A stretch of DNA of 62,641 bases from Roseburia sp. (GCA_023667765.1 JAMOZS010000008.1:1-62641); one strand, 5' to 3'; positions 1 to 11,350 are shown, numbered from the stretch's first letter. Numbers and translations: made by a program. The notes: generated by a model from the letters alone, not told the origin.

Positions 1-210
1 CATCATACACCTGTTTCCATATTGGTCCTGTGAATGTTTTTTCTGTAAAATCATCTGATGCCTCTGCTTCTTTTGAATGAAACCGAATCAGGTCAATATA
101 TGCTCCCGGAATCAGTTTCTCTGGATATTCCGCAAAGCATCTATTCTTTTATGTTTCAGGGTTAATGGTTTAAAGAAAGCATCATTTTTTATATAATCAA
201 AAAAATTCAC
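1..210 (-). pseudogene. broken 5' end of a gene running off the window edge
   Basis: A GTG at 208-210 follows a clear GGAGGTGAAATA ribosome site and opens a frame beginning MNFFDYIKNDAFFKPL, which stops at 112-114 after 32 codons. A second frame overlaps from about 150 and stays open to the edge, reading FAEYPEKLIPGAYIDLIRF and later FTEKTFTGPIWKQV. The second piece resembles the central part of AlbA_2/Schlafen-type ATP-binding proteins, but I am not certain. The two frames do not join, so this is either a frameshifted gene or a fusion of two unrelated fragments. It points the same way as the AlbA_2 ATPase at 435-1817 and lies beyond the GAGACT array. The gene cannot be named from what is visible. 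Confidence 0.45.
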
Positions 211-252
211 TATTTCACCTCCGATTCAACTCGAAACTTTACACCTATTACC

Positions 253-427
253 AGTCTCAAGTTAGTCTCATAATCGCATTTACAAAACGAGACTAACCTG
301 AGACTGAATTTATCTTATAATTTCAATCAAAAACATTGATTTTATCGCATTTCTGCTGCTTTATCAGTCTCAAGGTAGTCTCAAACCACGAGACTCTGTT
401 GAGACTGACTTGAGACTTGATGAGACT
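253..427. repeat. array of ten GAGACT/AGTCTC hexamers with 11-bp phasing
   Basis: AGTCTC starts at 253, 264, 366 and 377; its complement GAGACT starts at 289, 300, 390, 401, 412 and 422. Within each group the spacing is 11 bp (the last is 10), close to one helical turn. 253-269 and 289-305 form an inverted repeat with one mismatch around a 19-nt loop, and 366-427 forms a looser one. The array begins just after the stop of the ATPase gene and precedes the broken gene at 210, so it could be an operator array, a recombination site or a decayed coding repeat. An 11-bp period does not keep a reading frame, which argues against simple coding repeats. Confidence 0.85.
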
Positions 428-434
428 AAGTCAA

Positions 435-1817
435 TTATAATGTCCATGTTGATGTCTTTTTATCGTACATAGCACCTGTAACTTTTTTAATTTTCGCATA
501 ATCTCTAAATACAGTTGCTCTTGATATGTCAAGTTCTGCCATAACCTGTTCAACCGACAAATGAAGATTTTCGCAAATCATATTATATATTTTTTGTTCT
601 CTTTCCGATAATGTCTTCTGCTCTTTTACCTCTTCTGCTGCCACCTTGTCCAACGGAATAATTATTCTAAACACATCATCTTCAATCAATTCAGGCTTGC
701 CACCATCTGAATATATTGGCGTATATTTATAAAGATTTCTAACACCGGAACCAATGGTATCTGTCCTGCCGATATTTGCGAAAAACTGTTGAATCAATGG
801 ATTCTTCGGGTATGGTGTAAATTCATCACTCATAATATTCCCATGGCGTCTTGGTATACACCAGTTCTCTGTTTTTAACCAGTCTTTTTCAATAATTACC
901 TTTGCCGGGAACGCACTGGAATAATCTCTATGCACAAGGATATTTGTAATTACTTCTCTGGAAATAATACCTCTAATGCTTGTATTTACATTATCAATCA
1001 GGCAAAATTTATCTGAAGTATGCTTTGCCACAAACTCCATCAGAAGTTCATATGCCTCTATCAGATTTGTTGTTACCTGCAATCTATCATCATATCTATC
1101 AAGATTTTCCACTCTATATATTGCATCCGTAATATATCCAGGACAACAAGAACGTATTACTTCATCCTTTCCAAATAATAGAACCCCTGCTAGATTGTAA
1201 CCTTGGATTCCTGACGAAAAATCTTTTTCCCACAAGCCTGCACTCTTCAATATTTCTTCATCAGACATCTTCAGCCAAAGATGATCCGGATTTTTACTTT
1301 TTGCAAGGTTTCTTACTTTATCCATTAAATCCATGCGCAAATCATCCGTTGTAACATATGGGAATATCTTATGCTCCGCATATGTATTACTCTTTCTGTT
1401 ATACATATTTTGCAGTTGAATAGGCGAATCTGTAATATCCATATCACCCTCTTCATTTCTGTCAAAGATTCTGTTTGCACACTTTTCCACAGTAGACGTT
1501 GGCGGAACATACACCCATAGAAGAGTCATTCCTTCATATTCGATATCCTCTATGGAAAGATATAATGTTGGTGACATCTTATCCGGATTATTTAGCTGAT
1601 TCACAAAATTTCTCTTCATATCCTTAACCATATTCCGCTTAATACCTATAGGGGTACCATCATCCTCTACACCCATGATAATATATCCACCATATCTGTT
1701 TGAAAATGAACACACCGTTTCATACACATCTTCCTGCACACCATGCTGACAGGATTTGTATTCTACTGTTATTTTTTCATCTTTTGTAAGCAAATCTCTC
1801 ATAAATTCACTTGTCAT
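435..1817 (-). CDS. AlbA_2/Schlafen-type ATP-binding protein with C-terminal winged helix
   Basis: The N-terminal 120 residues match the AlbA_2 (Schlafen-like, formerly AAA_4) nucleic-acid-binding domain: a VEYK segment near the start, then SNRYGGYIIMGVEDDGTPIG. The middle and C-terminal parts resemble the RecG-like/GHKL-like C-terminal half of this family (SREVITNILVHRDYS, then IGRTDTIGSGVRNLYKY). The last 60 residues read as a winged helix (SEREQKIYNMICE, then ELDISRATVFRDYAKI). The ATG at 1815-1817 is chosen because GGAGG lies 7 nt upstream; the longer frame would begin at a TTG without a site. Family members are seen as regulators or defence-associated proteins, and the role here is unknown. 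It follows the truncated reverse transcriptase by 46 nt in the same direction and shares its AT-rich composition. Confidence 0.8.
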   Translation of the reverse strand: MTSEFMRDLLTKDEKITVEYKSCQHGVQEDVYETVCSFSNRYGGYIIMGVEDDGTPIGIKRNMVKDMKRNFVNQLNNPDKMSPTLYLSIEDIEYEGMTLLWVYVPPTSTVEKCANRIFDRNEEGDMDITDSPIQLQNMYNRKSNTYAEHKIFPYVTTDDLRMDLMDKVRNLAKSKNPDHLWLKMSDEEILKSAGLWEKDFSSGIQGYNLAGVLLFGKDEVIRSCCPGYITDAIYRVENLDRYDDRLQVTTNLIEAYELLMEFVAKHTSDKFCLIDNVNTSIRGIISREVITNILVHRDYSSAFPAKVIIEKDWLKTENWCIPRRHGNIMSDEFTPYPKNPLIQQFFANIGRTDTIGSGVRNLYKYTPIYSDGGKPELIEDDVFRIIIPLDKVAAEEVKEQKTLSEREQKIYNMICENLHLSVEQVMAELDISRATVFRDYAKIKKVTGAMYDKKTSTWTL

Positions 1818-1863
1818 TCTATCGCCTCCAATTTTTCTCCTTTTCAAGAAGTATTACAATATA

Positions 1864-3084
1864 TCAAAAGCTTCCCCATGCAAGAGAAGTTACATTTTCA
1901 CGATAGTTTTTAAATATACTTCTTTCATATGTCTTAAAAGTGTAATTACGCAAAAAGTCTTTTTCTTCCATATCCCATTCAAAAAACTGCCTACTGCTAT
2001 TTTTCACAAATTCAACAAACAGATTTCCACATATCTCCTCCGCACTCATATTTGCAGCTGTACTAACTTTTAATTCGTTAATTAAATCGTCAACTTTGGA
2101 TTGCTCTGCTATAGTAAGATGTGGCGACTTATTAAATATAATTACCCACCAAAATTCCCTGTATGTATATATACTGTCTTTTTTTATAATCGCGTTAATG
2201 CGTTCTAACAAAATCTCTCCTATTTCATCTCGTATCTCTTTGTAATACTTGGTACTGTACTGCGAATATAGTAAATAGGATGCCCATAAAATTGGATCAT
2301 CTTTTTCACGCGACTTACAAACAATCATTTGCTCTTGCCTATATGGTATTTCTATTTTTGCATGAGCACAAAATAACACTAAATTTATTATGTCATTAAG
2401 ATTCGCCTTGTCAAAAATAAAAGCATATTTATTAACTAATTTCTGTAATTGTTGAGATGAAATGAATATGTAATATTCATCTCTAATATAACTTACAATG
2501 GACAAAAATCGCTGTGTATTATTATGGTTAGGAAAGAATGAATACGCATAAAATATTAAATCCATAAAGTTTGCTACTGTCTGTTCTGTAACTTGTTCCG
2601 AAAAAATTTTGACATTTTCTTTATTTCTCGATACCTTATTGAGAATTGTTCCCAAAAAATACGCCACTATCGTTCTATCCTTTGATGGATATTTGCAAAT
2701 AAGCTCATTCAATTGATTCATTATGCTTCTTTTTGAATAATACAAAGCTCTGCTTTTAAGAATGTGTGGTACTATCTCTTTCTCCAAGTCATTTTGCTTT
2801 TCTTTTTGTAACCATAATTCTTGCTCTTCCTTTGTACGGAACAAACAAGCACTTGTTCTATTTGCAAAAATCGAAGTTTCATTAATCCATTCATCTAATA
2901 CAAACGGAACTGTATTTTTATATAATTTTGATTCATTTAATCTTAATAAATATTTCGCAGATATCTCTGAATATGTTTTCACTATTTCATTTGCAAGTTC
3001 CTCCGACTCAGCAAAAATAAAGATATCGTCAACAAATCTATAAACATTATAATTCTCCCCGACAGCTTTCCCTCCATTTAACAA
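1864..3084 (-). pseudogene. N-terminally truncated reverse transcriptase (UG/Abi/DRT-like)
   Basis: Residues 15-24 read YRFVDDIFIF, the catalytic YxDD motif C of reverse transcriptases, here FVDD. It lies only 17 residues from the start of the frame, so fingers, motifs A and B and most of the palm are missing. After the motif come thumb-like residues and about 300 residues rich in helix, as in the long C-terminal regions of phage-defence reverse transcriptases (Abi and DRT groups). The annotated first codon is a TTG without a ribosome site, and an in-frame TAA lies two codons upstream, 13 nt from the atpC stop. The gene was therefore probably cut when this segment joined the atp operon. Exact DRT class not determined. 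Confidence 0.7.
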
Positions 3085-3096
3085 GACTTACAGCTA

Positions 3097-3515
3097 CTAT
3101 TCCAACTCGTCATAATACTGGCGCCTTACCCGCAGCCTGTTGATGGCCCGGGCCAGATTTGCCTGGGCAAAATGGTATTCCTCCACACTTTTTTTCTGCA
3201 AAATCGCTTCTCTGGCCGCATCCGCATCACGCTTTGCCCGGTTGATTTCAATCTCCTCAGGCCGTTCAGCCGTATCCACAAGCACCAACGCCTCGTTGCT
3301 CTCTACCTTTAAAAAACCTTCCGAGATAGCTGCATGGAGCATGGGCTGACCGGGCAGCTTATAGTGCAGGGTTCCCGGCAGGATGGCGCTAATCATATTG
3401 CTGTGATGAGCCCAGATACCGTATTCCCCCTCCACGGTAGGCACAATCAGCGACTCGCAGGGCCCTACATAAAAGGGATGATCCGCCGCCAAAATCGAAA
3501 TCTGAAATGTATCCA

Positions 3516-3516
<1 letters not shown>
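3097..3516 (-). CDS. atpC: F-type ATP synthase subunit epsilon
   Basis: 139 residues, the usual length for epsilon: an N-terminal beta-sandwich (residues 1-85, with GPCESLIVPTVEGEYGI and ISEGFLKVESNEALVLVD) followed by a two-helix hairpin (RAKRDADAAREAI ... ARAINRLRVRRQYYDEL). Epsilon is part of the central stalk, links gamma to the c-ring and inhibits ATP hydrolysis. The ATG overlaps the atpD stop by one base (TAATG), which suggests coupled translation. It is the last gene of the atp operon; directly after its stop the sequence changes to AT-rich accessory DNA. Confidence 0.95.
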
Positions 3517-5853
<2,337 letters not shown>

Positions 5854-7608
5854 CTATTTCACCTCTGCTTTATACTGCTCTAAAAACTCCTCCGCCAGCT
5901 GCATCATCCTCTCTCTGTCCTCGGGATGCAGCTTTCCGCTTCTGTCAATGCCGTTACACAGCTCCGGCGCCTTCTCCATAAAATATGCCAGCAGCCGGGC
6001 ATTTACACTTCTCACCTGACCGGCCGGAAGCTCCTGATAAAGATGCCCTAACGCCGCCACCAGCGTAATCACCTGCTCATGCTGCTTCATGGGATGATAC
6101 TGGCTCTGTCGCAGGAGCTGCATCAGCCCCTGCCCATAAACCAACTGCTTTCTGGTCATTTCATCCAAATCACTGGAAAACTGGGTGAATACCTCCATCT
6201 CCCGGTACTGAGCCAAATCCAGACGGATAGCCCCCGCTGCCTTTTTCATGGCCATCGTCTGAGCCGCTCCGCCCACACGGGATACAGAAAGTCCCACATT
6301 TACCGCAGGCCGCTGTCCCTCGAAGAACAGCTCGCTTTCCAGAAAAATCTGTCCGTCGGTAATGGATATAATATTCGTGGGAATATACGCAGATACATCT
6401 CCCGCCTGCGTCTCCACGATAGGCAATGCCGTCATGCTGCCGCCCCCTCTTTCCTCGGACAAATGAGCGGCTCGCTCCAGCAGTCTGGAATGCAGATAAA
6501 ACACATCCCCGGGATAAGCCTCCCGTCCGGGGGAGCGCTCCAGCAGAAGGCTCAGAGTTCGATAGGCAATGGCATGCTTGGACAAATCGTCATATACAAT
6601 CAGCACATCCTTTCCCTGATTCATAAAATACTCTCCCAGCGTACAGCCTGCATAAGGTGCAATATACTGCAACGGAACCGCGTCACTGGCAGGAGCATTG
6701 ACAATAATACAGTAATCCATACAGTCCCGCTTCTTTAAATTGGCGCAGAGCTGTGCCACGGAGCTGGCCTTTTGCCCGATGGCCACATAGATGCAAATGA
6801 CGTCCCTACCCTTCTGGTTCATAATCGTATCCAGAGCAATCGCGGTCTTTCCGGTCTGACGGTCGCCGATAATCAGCTCCCGCTGCCCTCTTCCGATGGG
6901 AAACATGGAATCAATGGCCAAAAGCCCCGTCTCCATAGGCGCATTCACCGGCTGGCGGTCAATAATTCCCGGTGCCGGCGCCTCAATCGGCCGATAATCC
7001 TGACTCCGGACAGGGCCCAGCCCGTCAATGGGATTGCCCAGTGCATCTATGACACGCCCTATATACTCTTCTCCCACCGGCATTCCGGCACTCCGTCCGG
7101 TTCTTCTGACAGAACTTCCCGCAGAAATCTCCCTGTCGTCTCCAAAGAGAATGCAGCCGATGGTATCCTGCTGTAAATCCTGCACCATACCCTTGATACC
7201 GGAGGAAAACAGCAGAATCTCGCCATAGGTGGCATGCTCTAATCCCGACACGGTGGCAATGCCGTCACCCACCTGAAGCACCGTACCGGTCTCTCGGGCA
7301 CTGATATCCGGCACCCAGGCATTAATCGTTTCTTTCAAGAGCGGAATAATGGGCTCCCGGGCATCCCCAAGCTTTATCAATTCCTCGCGAAACTGTTCAA
7401 ACCGTCCTCTTACGCTCCAGTCATACATCTCTGCGCCCACCTGAAGCTGAAAGCCCTGGTCCAGCTTGTCCGTCTTTTCCCACACCAGCTGTATATTACA
7501 CTGATATTTTTCTGTTAAAAAAGCGACAAAGCGTTTCCTCTGTTCTTCATCCGGCGCCACGGCAGAGCGCAAAACAGCTTTCTTTTCCTCAACTCTGGGC
7601 TTACTCAT
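5854..7608 (-). CDS. atpA: F-type ATP synthase subunit alpha with a fused delta C-terminal-like domain
   Basis: About 584 residues against roughly 500-510 for normal alpha. From about residue 107 onward it is ordinary alpha: [19 protein letters not shown]-loop GDRQTGKT near 248, [14 protein letters not shown] and the C-terminal helical domain. Residues about 12-80 look like the C-terminal domain of subunit delta/OSCP: a charged helix ([16 protein letters not shown]), two beta strands ([28 protein letters not shown]) and the hallmark [13 protein letters not shown], matching the family's DGSVRGRLERL. Alpha's own N-terminal helix ([15 protein letters not shown]) is kept after it. No separate delta gene lies between atpF and this gene. 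Start: ATG at 7606-7608, overlapping the atpF stop by 8 nt; a GTG one codon earlier is possible. Confidence 0.9.
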   Translation of the reverse strand: MSKPRVEEKKAVLRSAVAPDEEQRKRFVAFLTEKYQCNIQLVWEKTDKLDQGFQLQVGAEMYDWSVRGRFEQFREELIKLGDAREPIIPLLKETINAWVPDISARETGTVLQVGDGIATVSGLEHATYGEILLFSSGIKGMVQDLQQDTIGCILFGDDREISAGSSVRRTGRSAGMPVGEEYIGRVIDALGNPIDGLGPVRSQDYRPIEAPAPGIIDRQPVNAPMETGLLAIDSMFPIGRGQRELIIGDRQTGKTAIALDTIMNQKGRDVICIYVAIGQKASSVAQLCANLKKRDCMDYCIIVNAPASDAVPLQYIAPYAGCTLGEYFMNQGKDVLIVYDDLSKHAIAYRTLSLLLERSPGREAYPGDVFYLHSRLLERAAHLSEERGGGSMTALPIVETQAGDVSAYIPTNIISITDGQIFLESELFFEGQRPAVNVGLSVSRVGGAAQTMAMKKAAGAIRLDLAQYREMEVFTQFSSDLDEMTRKQLVYGQGLMQLLRQSQYHPMKQHEQVITLVAALGHLYQELPAGQVRSVNARLLAYFMEKAPELCNGIDRSGKLHPEDRERMMQLAEEFLEQYKAEVK

Positions 7609-8092
7609 CACCTACGCTCCCTTCCGCACCGGCAAGAAACTGGTCATAAGTATCTGTTACGGAACGATATAGCAGTTTCTTGGTGGCCGCCACAGCCATT
7701 CCCGCAATCTCCTTCTGGGTATCCGCAAGAATCCGGGCGCGTTCATGCTCCGCCTCTATCTGAGCGTTGGCAATCAGCTTTGCCGCCTGCTTTTTAGCGG
7801 TCTGAAGCTCGCTGTCGCACTGGTCCTGCAGCTCCTTGACCGCCTTGGCACGATTCTTTGCAATTTCCTTATCCACTTCCTTAAGCTGCTCTCGGTAAAC
7901 AGCATTCAACTGCTCCGCCTCCTCAAGCTTTGCCTTGGCTTCCTTATCCAGATTTTCATAATAAGCTGCCCTCTTATCCATAAAGTCCTTAACCGGCTTA
8001 TACAAGAGCAGATACAGGCCTCCGGCCAAAATCACAAAATTAAATAAATGCAGAAATATCTGCTGCAAATCAATATTCAAAGGCAGATTCAT
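7601..8092 (-). CDS. atpF: F-type ATP synthase subunit b
   Basis: 163 residues. One N-terminal membrane helix ([23 protein letters not shown]) followed by a long charged coiled coil (residues 40-150, rich in Ala, Glu, Lys) that forms the peripheral stalk. Length is normal, so it does not carry a fused delta as the mycobacterial b-delta protein does. Start ATG with GGGAGGTATAAGG upstream. The 3' end overlaps the start of atpA by 8 nt, where atpH would be expected in most bacteria. Confidence 0.95.
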   Translation of the reverse strand: MNLPLNIDLQQIFLHLFNFVILAGGLYLLLYKPVKDFMDKRAAYYENLDKEAKAKLEEAEQLNAVYREQLKEVDKEIAKNRAKAVKELQDQCDSELQTAKKQAAKLIANAQIEAEHERARILADTQKEIAGMAVAATKKLLYRSVTDTYDQFLAGAEGSVGDE

Positions 8093-8161
8093 CCTTATAC
8101 CTCCCTGCCCGCTTCAGCAGGCATCCATCTCGATATTCAAAAGAAACCTTTACGCTGCCCG

Positions 8162-8548
8162 TCACAATACAAAAATAATCAAAATGGCTACGATTAAGGC
8201 ATATATAATAGCCGTCTCCACAAACACCAGACCCAACATCAGCGTCGTACGAATTTTTCCCTCTGCCTCAGGCTGACGGGAAATGCCCTCCGCCGATTTG
8301 GAAATGGCCATGCCCATACCAATTGCACCTGCCGCTGCCGACAAGCCAATCGCCAAAGCCGCCGCCATCGCTTTCTGACCGGCAGCATTATCCTCCCCTT
8401 CCTGCTCCACGGACGTCTGGTTACTCTCCGACGTCTCGGCTCTCACAGACAGGGGAAGTGCAAATACCAGCACAGCCGCCAACAGCAGCCCGGAAATCGC
8501 AGTCCCTGCTCTCATTGCGCATTTCTTTGCATTCATCATTTTCTTCAT
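8162..8548 (-). CDS. atpE: F-type ATP synthase subunit c with an N-terminal leader
   Basis: 128 residues, against 70-90 for most c subunits. Residues 59-128 form the usual hairpin: helix 1 (MAAALAIGLSAAAGAIGMGMA), polar loop RQPEA at 91-95 and helix 2 with the ion-binding glutamate E111 (VETAIIYALIVAI). The first 37 residues look like a signal peptide: basic start, hydrophobic stretch GLLLAAVLVFALPL and a possible cleavage after SVRA, followed by a polar linker. The ET and Tyr in helix 2 resemble sodium-binding c subunits, but the helix-1 Gln and Pro of that signature are replaced by Met and Gly, so the coupling ion is open. Sits between atpB and atpF. Confidence 0.93.
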   Translation of the reverse strand: MKKMMNAKKCAMRAGTAISGLLLAAVLVFALPLSVRAETSESNQTSVEQEGEDNAAGQKAMAAALAIGLSAAAGAIGMGMAISKSAEGISRQPEAEGKIRTTLMLGLVFVETAIIYALIVAILIIFVL

Positions 8549-8560
8549 TATTCTTACCTC

Positions 8561-9466
8561 TCATTCTGCCGTTTTTACGGCTTTAAAATTCTTCTTTTTC
8601 CCGGATTTTTTCTCATGGGGCTCAGATACCTCTCCATAAAACAATGCCGTCAGCATCGTAAGCACATAAGTTTGAATCAGGGCATGCAGCAGCGTAAACA
8701 AAACGCCTACCACCACCGGCAGCACAAAACTAAGCTGCAGATAATAATACACAAGCTCCGTCACCAGCAAGCCGCTGAGCAACGCGCCAAACAATCGAAA
8801 GCTCATGGAAATCGGAAGAGAAAAATCCTTCAATGTACTTCCCACACCCCTGATGCCATTTCCCACAATACCGCCCGACAAGATAATGCCATAGGAGAGA
8901 CACCCCATAGCTATGGCCGCATTGATATCCGACAGAGGCGCCGGCAGAGCTATAGACAATCCCCCGGTAGTCACTCCCTGCACACCGAAAAGCTCAAACA
9001 GCGTTCCCACGAAAATATAAACGCCGGCGCCAAAAAGATACGTGCCCAGGAACTTATTCCGATGAGGACTGTTGGATTTGGCCAGGCCGTCGAACATACC
9101 TACCAACTGCTCCAGCAGCAACTGAAATTTCCCCGGCACATACCGAAAACCTGGTATCACAAAAATCCGAATACATGCCGCTCCAAGCAGCAGTACGCAA
9201 TTTACGGTTACCGCCGAGATAAAGGCGGGATTCACCTCTGTCAGCCCCAAAAAGCTGATTTTATTTTCTCCATGCAGTACCGCGTCCTTCATGACCTCCT
9301 TAATACTCTCATGCTTTCCTCCCGTAGAACCGGTAAGCAAAATACCCACGAACAAAAGTACCAGCAATACGACAAGCGCCGCAAGCACAACGAAACGCTT
9401 ATGGTCCGGCTTTCTGAGACTCTGCTCATCACCGCTTCCCTTATCACCATTCACCTTTTCCTTCAT
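8561..9466 (-). CDS. atpB: F-type ATP synthase subunit a
   Basis: 301 residues with five to six membrane helices. The essential arginine is visible in SMSFRLFGALLSG, and the last helix ends in the conserved LIQTYVLTMLTALFYGE. Subunit a forms the two ion half-channels next to the c-ring. The N-terminus is long and charged, with an extra hydrophobic segment (FVVLAALVVLLVLLFVGILL). First gene of the operon; ribosome site AAAGGAGCAAGG before the ATG. I see no atpI or atpZ upstream and no convincing promoter in 9467-9540. Confidence 0.95.
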   Translation of the reverse strand: MKEKVNGDKGSGDEQSLRKPDHKRFVVLAALVVLLVLLFVGILLTGSTGGKHESIKEVMKDAVLHGENKISFLGLTEVNPAFISAVTVNCVLLLGAACIRIFVIPGFRYVPGKFQLLLEQLVGMFDGLAKSNSPHRNKFLGTYLFGAGVYIFVGTLFELFGVQGVTTGGLSIALPAPLSDINAAIAMGCLSYGIILSGGIVGNGIRGVGSTLKDFSLPISMSFRLFGALLSGLLVTELVYYYLQLSFVLPVVVGVLFTLLHALIQTYVLTMLTALFYGEVSEPHEKKSGKKKNFKAVKTAE

Positions 9467-9661
9467 AAGCCTTGCTCCTTTCTGTGATTGATAATTGTGA
9501 TTGAAAAAATTGTAACCCTGCTCAAAAAGCTTTTACCCACAGCGTTCTCTACAAAAACTCCATCTTGGGAATCCTACGGCGGGTGTGCAATCCCGCTTGG
9601 CAGCGGGTGCTCCATCCCTCTTGGCAGCGGATGTAGAAGGGTACACGCTGCCAATGCCTGG

Positions 9662-9759
9662 CTTCAACTCCCTGTATCCCTCCATCTTGAGGGACTTGGC
9701 TGCTTTTGCAGCATATTTCCCTTCACACAAGTGCGCATAATATTTCCTATGATATAAAA
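9662..9759. repeat. dispersed intergenic repeat, copy 1
   Basis: Contains the shared block TTCAACTCCCTGTATCCCT, then GGGACTTGGCTGCTTTTGCAGC, ATATTTCCCTTC, CACAAGTGCGCAT and the end ATTTCCTATGATATAAAA. Related copies are at 14311-14477, 53308-53352 and 55380-55432. It includes small palindromes (GCTGCTTTTGCAGC; CTTGTGTG/CACAAG). Just before it, 9593-9635 holds two short direct repeats of CTTGGCAGCGG. The whole stretch 9467-9978 has no credible gene; frames crossing it are low-complexity readings of the repeat. Confidence 0.8.
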
Positions 9760-9978
9760 GACACACGTTGCAGTCCTCCGAGGCGATGCTTCCTGAATCG
9801 GATTCCTTTGCCTGGCACTTCATCGTGTGTCGTTTTATGTAATATGATGTCAAAACCGATTGTATATTAGCACCATACTGCCGGTTTGTCAAATACATTT
9901 ATCCAATCATCCAAAAGACCACCAACAGTTCTTCTCACGCTATTATCCCCCTTTTCTCGAAAAAAAAACTTCCCTGAA

Positions 9979-11292
9979 TCAACGCTCCATTTTCCAATAA
10001 GCTGCACTATAACCCGGCAGGCGGCTTCCTCCTCCGAAGTCATGGACTTCTCCCGTTATCAGGTCAACAGCCTGTCCGCAGCCGGCGTCAAAATGCGCCA
10101 TAAATTCCTCCCCGTCCGCATTAATCGCCACCAATATTCTCTCATGCTCAGACTTACGTTCAAAAATGCATTGTTTATTGGTCAACAGGACGGAACGGAA
10201 GCTTCCGTAATTCAGGCCCTCGGAAGCCTTCTTAATCCGGCCAAGACAGGCAAGCCATTCTGTCAGCTCATTCTCACAGGGCTCCTCAAAGCATGCCCGA
10301 AGCGCCGGGTCTCCTTCTTCCTTCCGGGCCCTGGCGCCCCACTCGCTTCCATAATATATGCAGGGAATCCCCGGCATTCCGAACAACAGTGCATAAATAA
10401 GCGGAAGATGCCTTTCATTATTTAAAATACTGGCAACCCTTGTCACATCATGATTATCCACAAAATTAAACAAATGCTTCCCTTTATAAAGCGTCCAGTT
10501 CTCCGGCCCGAACTGCCGCAGCAGAGAATGAATGATTTCAAATAGATTCATGCTGTTAAAACTGCTGAACAACCCCTTATAACACTCATAATTGGTAGCG
10601 GAATGCAGCATGGCGTCGTTCATCAGACGGTTGTAATCCCCGTGCAGCATTTCACCCAGAAGATAAAAGTCCGGCTTTAACTCCTGGGTAAAGCAGCGGA
10701 GCCGGCGCAGGAAATCTTCATTCAAAAGATAAGCTACATCCAAGCGCAGACCGTCAATACCAAACTCCTCCGTCCAACCCCTCACACAGCCGAAAATATG
10801 CTGTATCACATCTTCATTACAAAGATTTAGCTTCACCAAATCATAATTACCCTCCCAGCCCTCATACCAAAGGCCGTCATTATAAGGAGAATTACCGCCA
10901 AAATCAATCCGGGAAAACCATCCCACATAGGGCGAACTCCCCCTGTTTTTCAACACATCCTGAAAAGCCCAGAAACCTCTGCCCACATGGTTAAACACTC
11001 CGTCCAGCACCACACGGATACCGTTTTCATGTAAAGCCTCACAAACCTGCCGAAAATCCTGATTCGTGCCCAGACGGGTATCTATTTTAGAAAAATCTCT
11101 GGTATTATAGCCATGAGTGTCCGACTCAAAAACCGGAGAAAAATAAACCGCATTGGTTCCCAGCTTCCTCATATGAGGAATCCAATCCAACACCTTCAAA
11201 ATCCGATGCTCCGGCCTGCCGTCATTCTCAAATGGCGCTCCACAAAATCCCAGAGGATAAATCTGATAAAAAACACTTTCATCTGCCCACAT
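9979..11292 (-). CDS. GH13 alpha-amylase-family glycoside hydrolase
   Basis: 437 residues, a compact GH13 enzyme without signal peptide, so probably cytoplasmic and acting on maltodextrins. All four classical regions are present: GVFNHVG (region I), GLRLDVA with the nucleophile Asp, GEML with the acid/base Glu, and FVDNHD (region IV). The barrel begins almost at residue 1 (FYQIYPLGFCGAPF), so the N-terminal domain of neopullulanases and cyclomaltodextrinases is missing. A short C-terminal beta domain follows. The best guess is a neopullulanase/cyclomaltodextrinase-like or alpha-glucosidase activity; exact specificity is not readable. RBS AGGAGGAAGAAAG. Tandem LacI-like operators lie about 60-90 nt upstream. 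Confidence 0.9.
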   Translation of the reverse strand: MWADESVFYQIYPLGFCGAPFENDGRPEHRILKVLDWIPHMRKLGTNAVYFSPVFESDTHGYNTRDFSKIDTRLGTNQDFRQVCEALHENGIRVVLDGVFNHVGRGFWAFQDVLKNRGSSPYVGWFSRIDFGGNSPYNDGLWYEGWEGNYDLVKLNLCNEDVIQHIFGCVRGWTEEFGIDGLRLDVAYLLNEDFLRRLRCFTQELKPDFYLLGEMLHGDYNRLMNDAMLHSATNYECYKGLFSSFNSMNLFEIIHSLLRQFGPENWTLYKGKHLFNFVDNHDVTRVASILNNERHLPLIYALLFGMPGIPCIYYGSEWGARARKEEGDPALRACFEEPCENELTEWLACLGRIKKASEGLNYGSFRSVLLTNKQCIFERKSEHERILVAINADGEEFMAHFDAGCGQAVDLITGEVHDFGGGSRLPGYSAAYWKMER

Positions 11293-11350
11293 ATTCTTTC
11301 TTCCTCCTGTTATGAAAATTTTATTGCCTTTTTATCAGAAACTAAATTTC

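Noticed and set aside
253-427. CRISPR array
   Set aside because: The repeated unit is a hexamer at 11-bp steps in both orientations, with no 25-40 bp repeats, no spacers of constant length and no cas genes.
8162-8548. firm call of a sodium-driven ATP synthase
   Set aside because: Only part of the sodium-binding signature is present in subunit c; Gln and Pro of helix 1 are replaced.
9533-9898. 121-codon open frame on the minus strand before the atp operon
   Set aside because: Half of it translates the dispersed repeat and the rest is low-complexity; no ribosome site and no family match.
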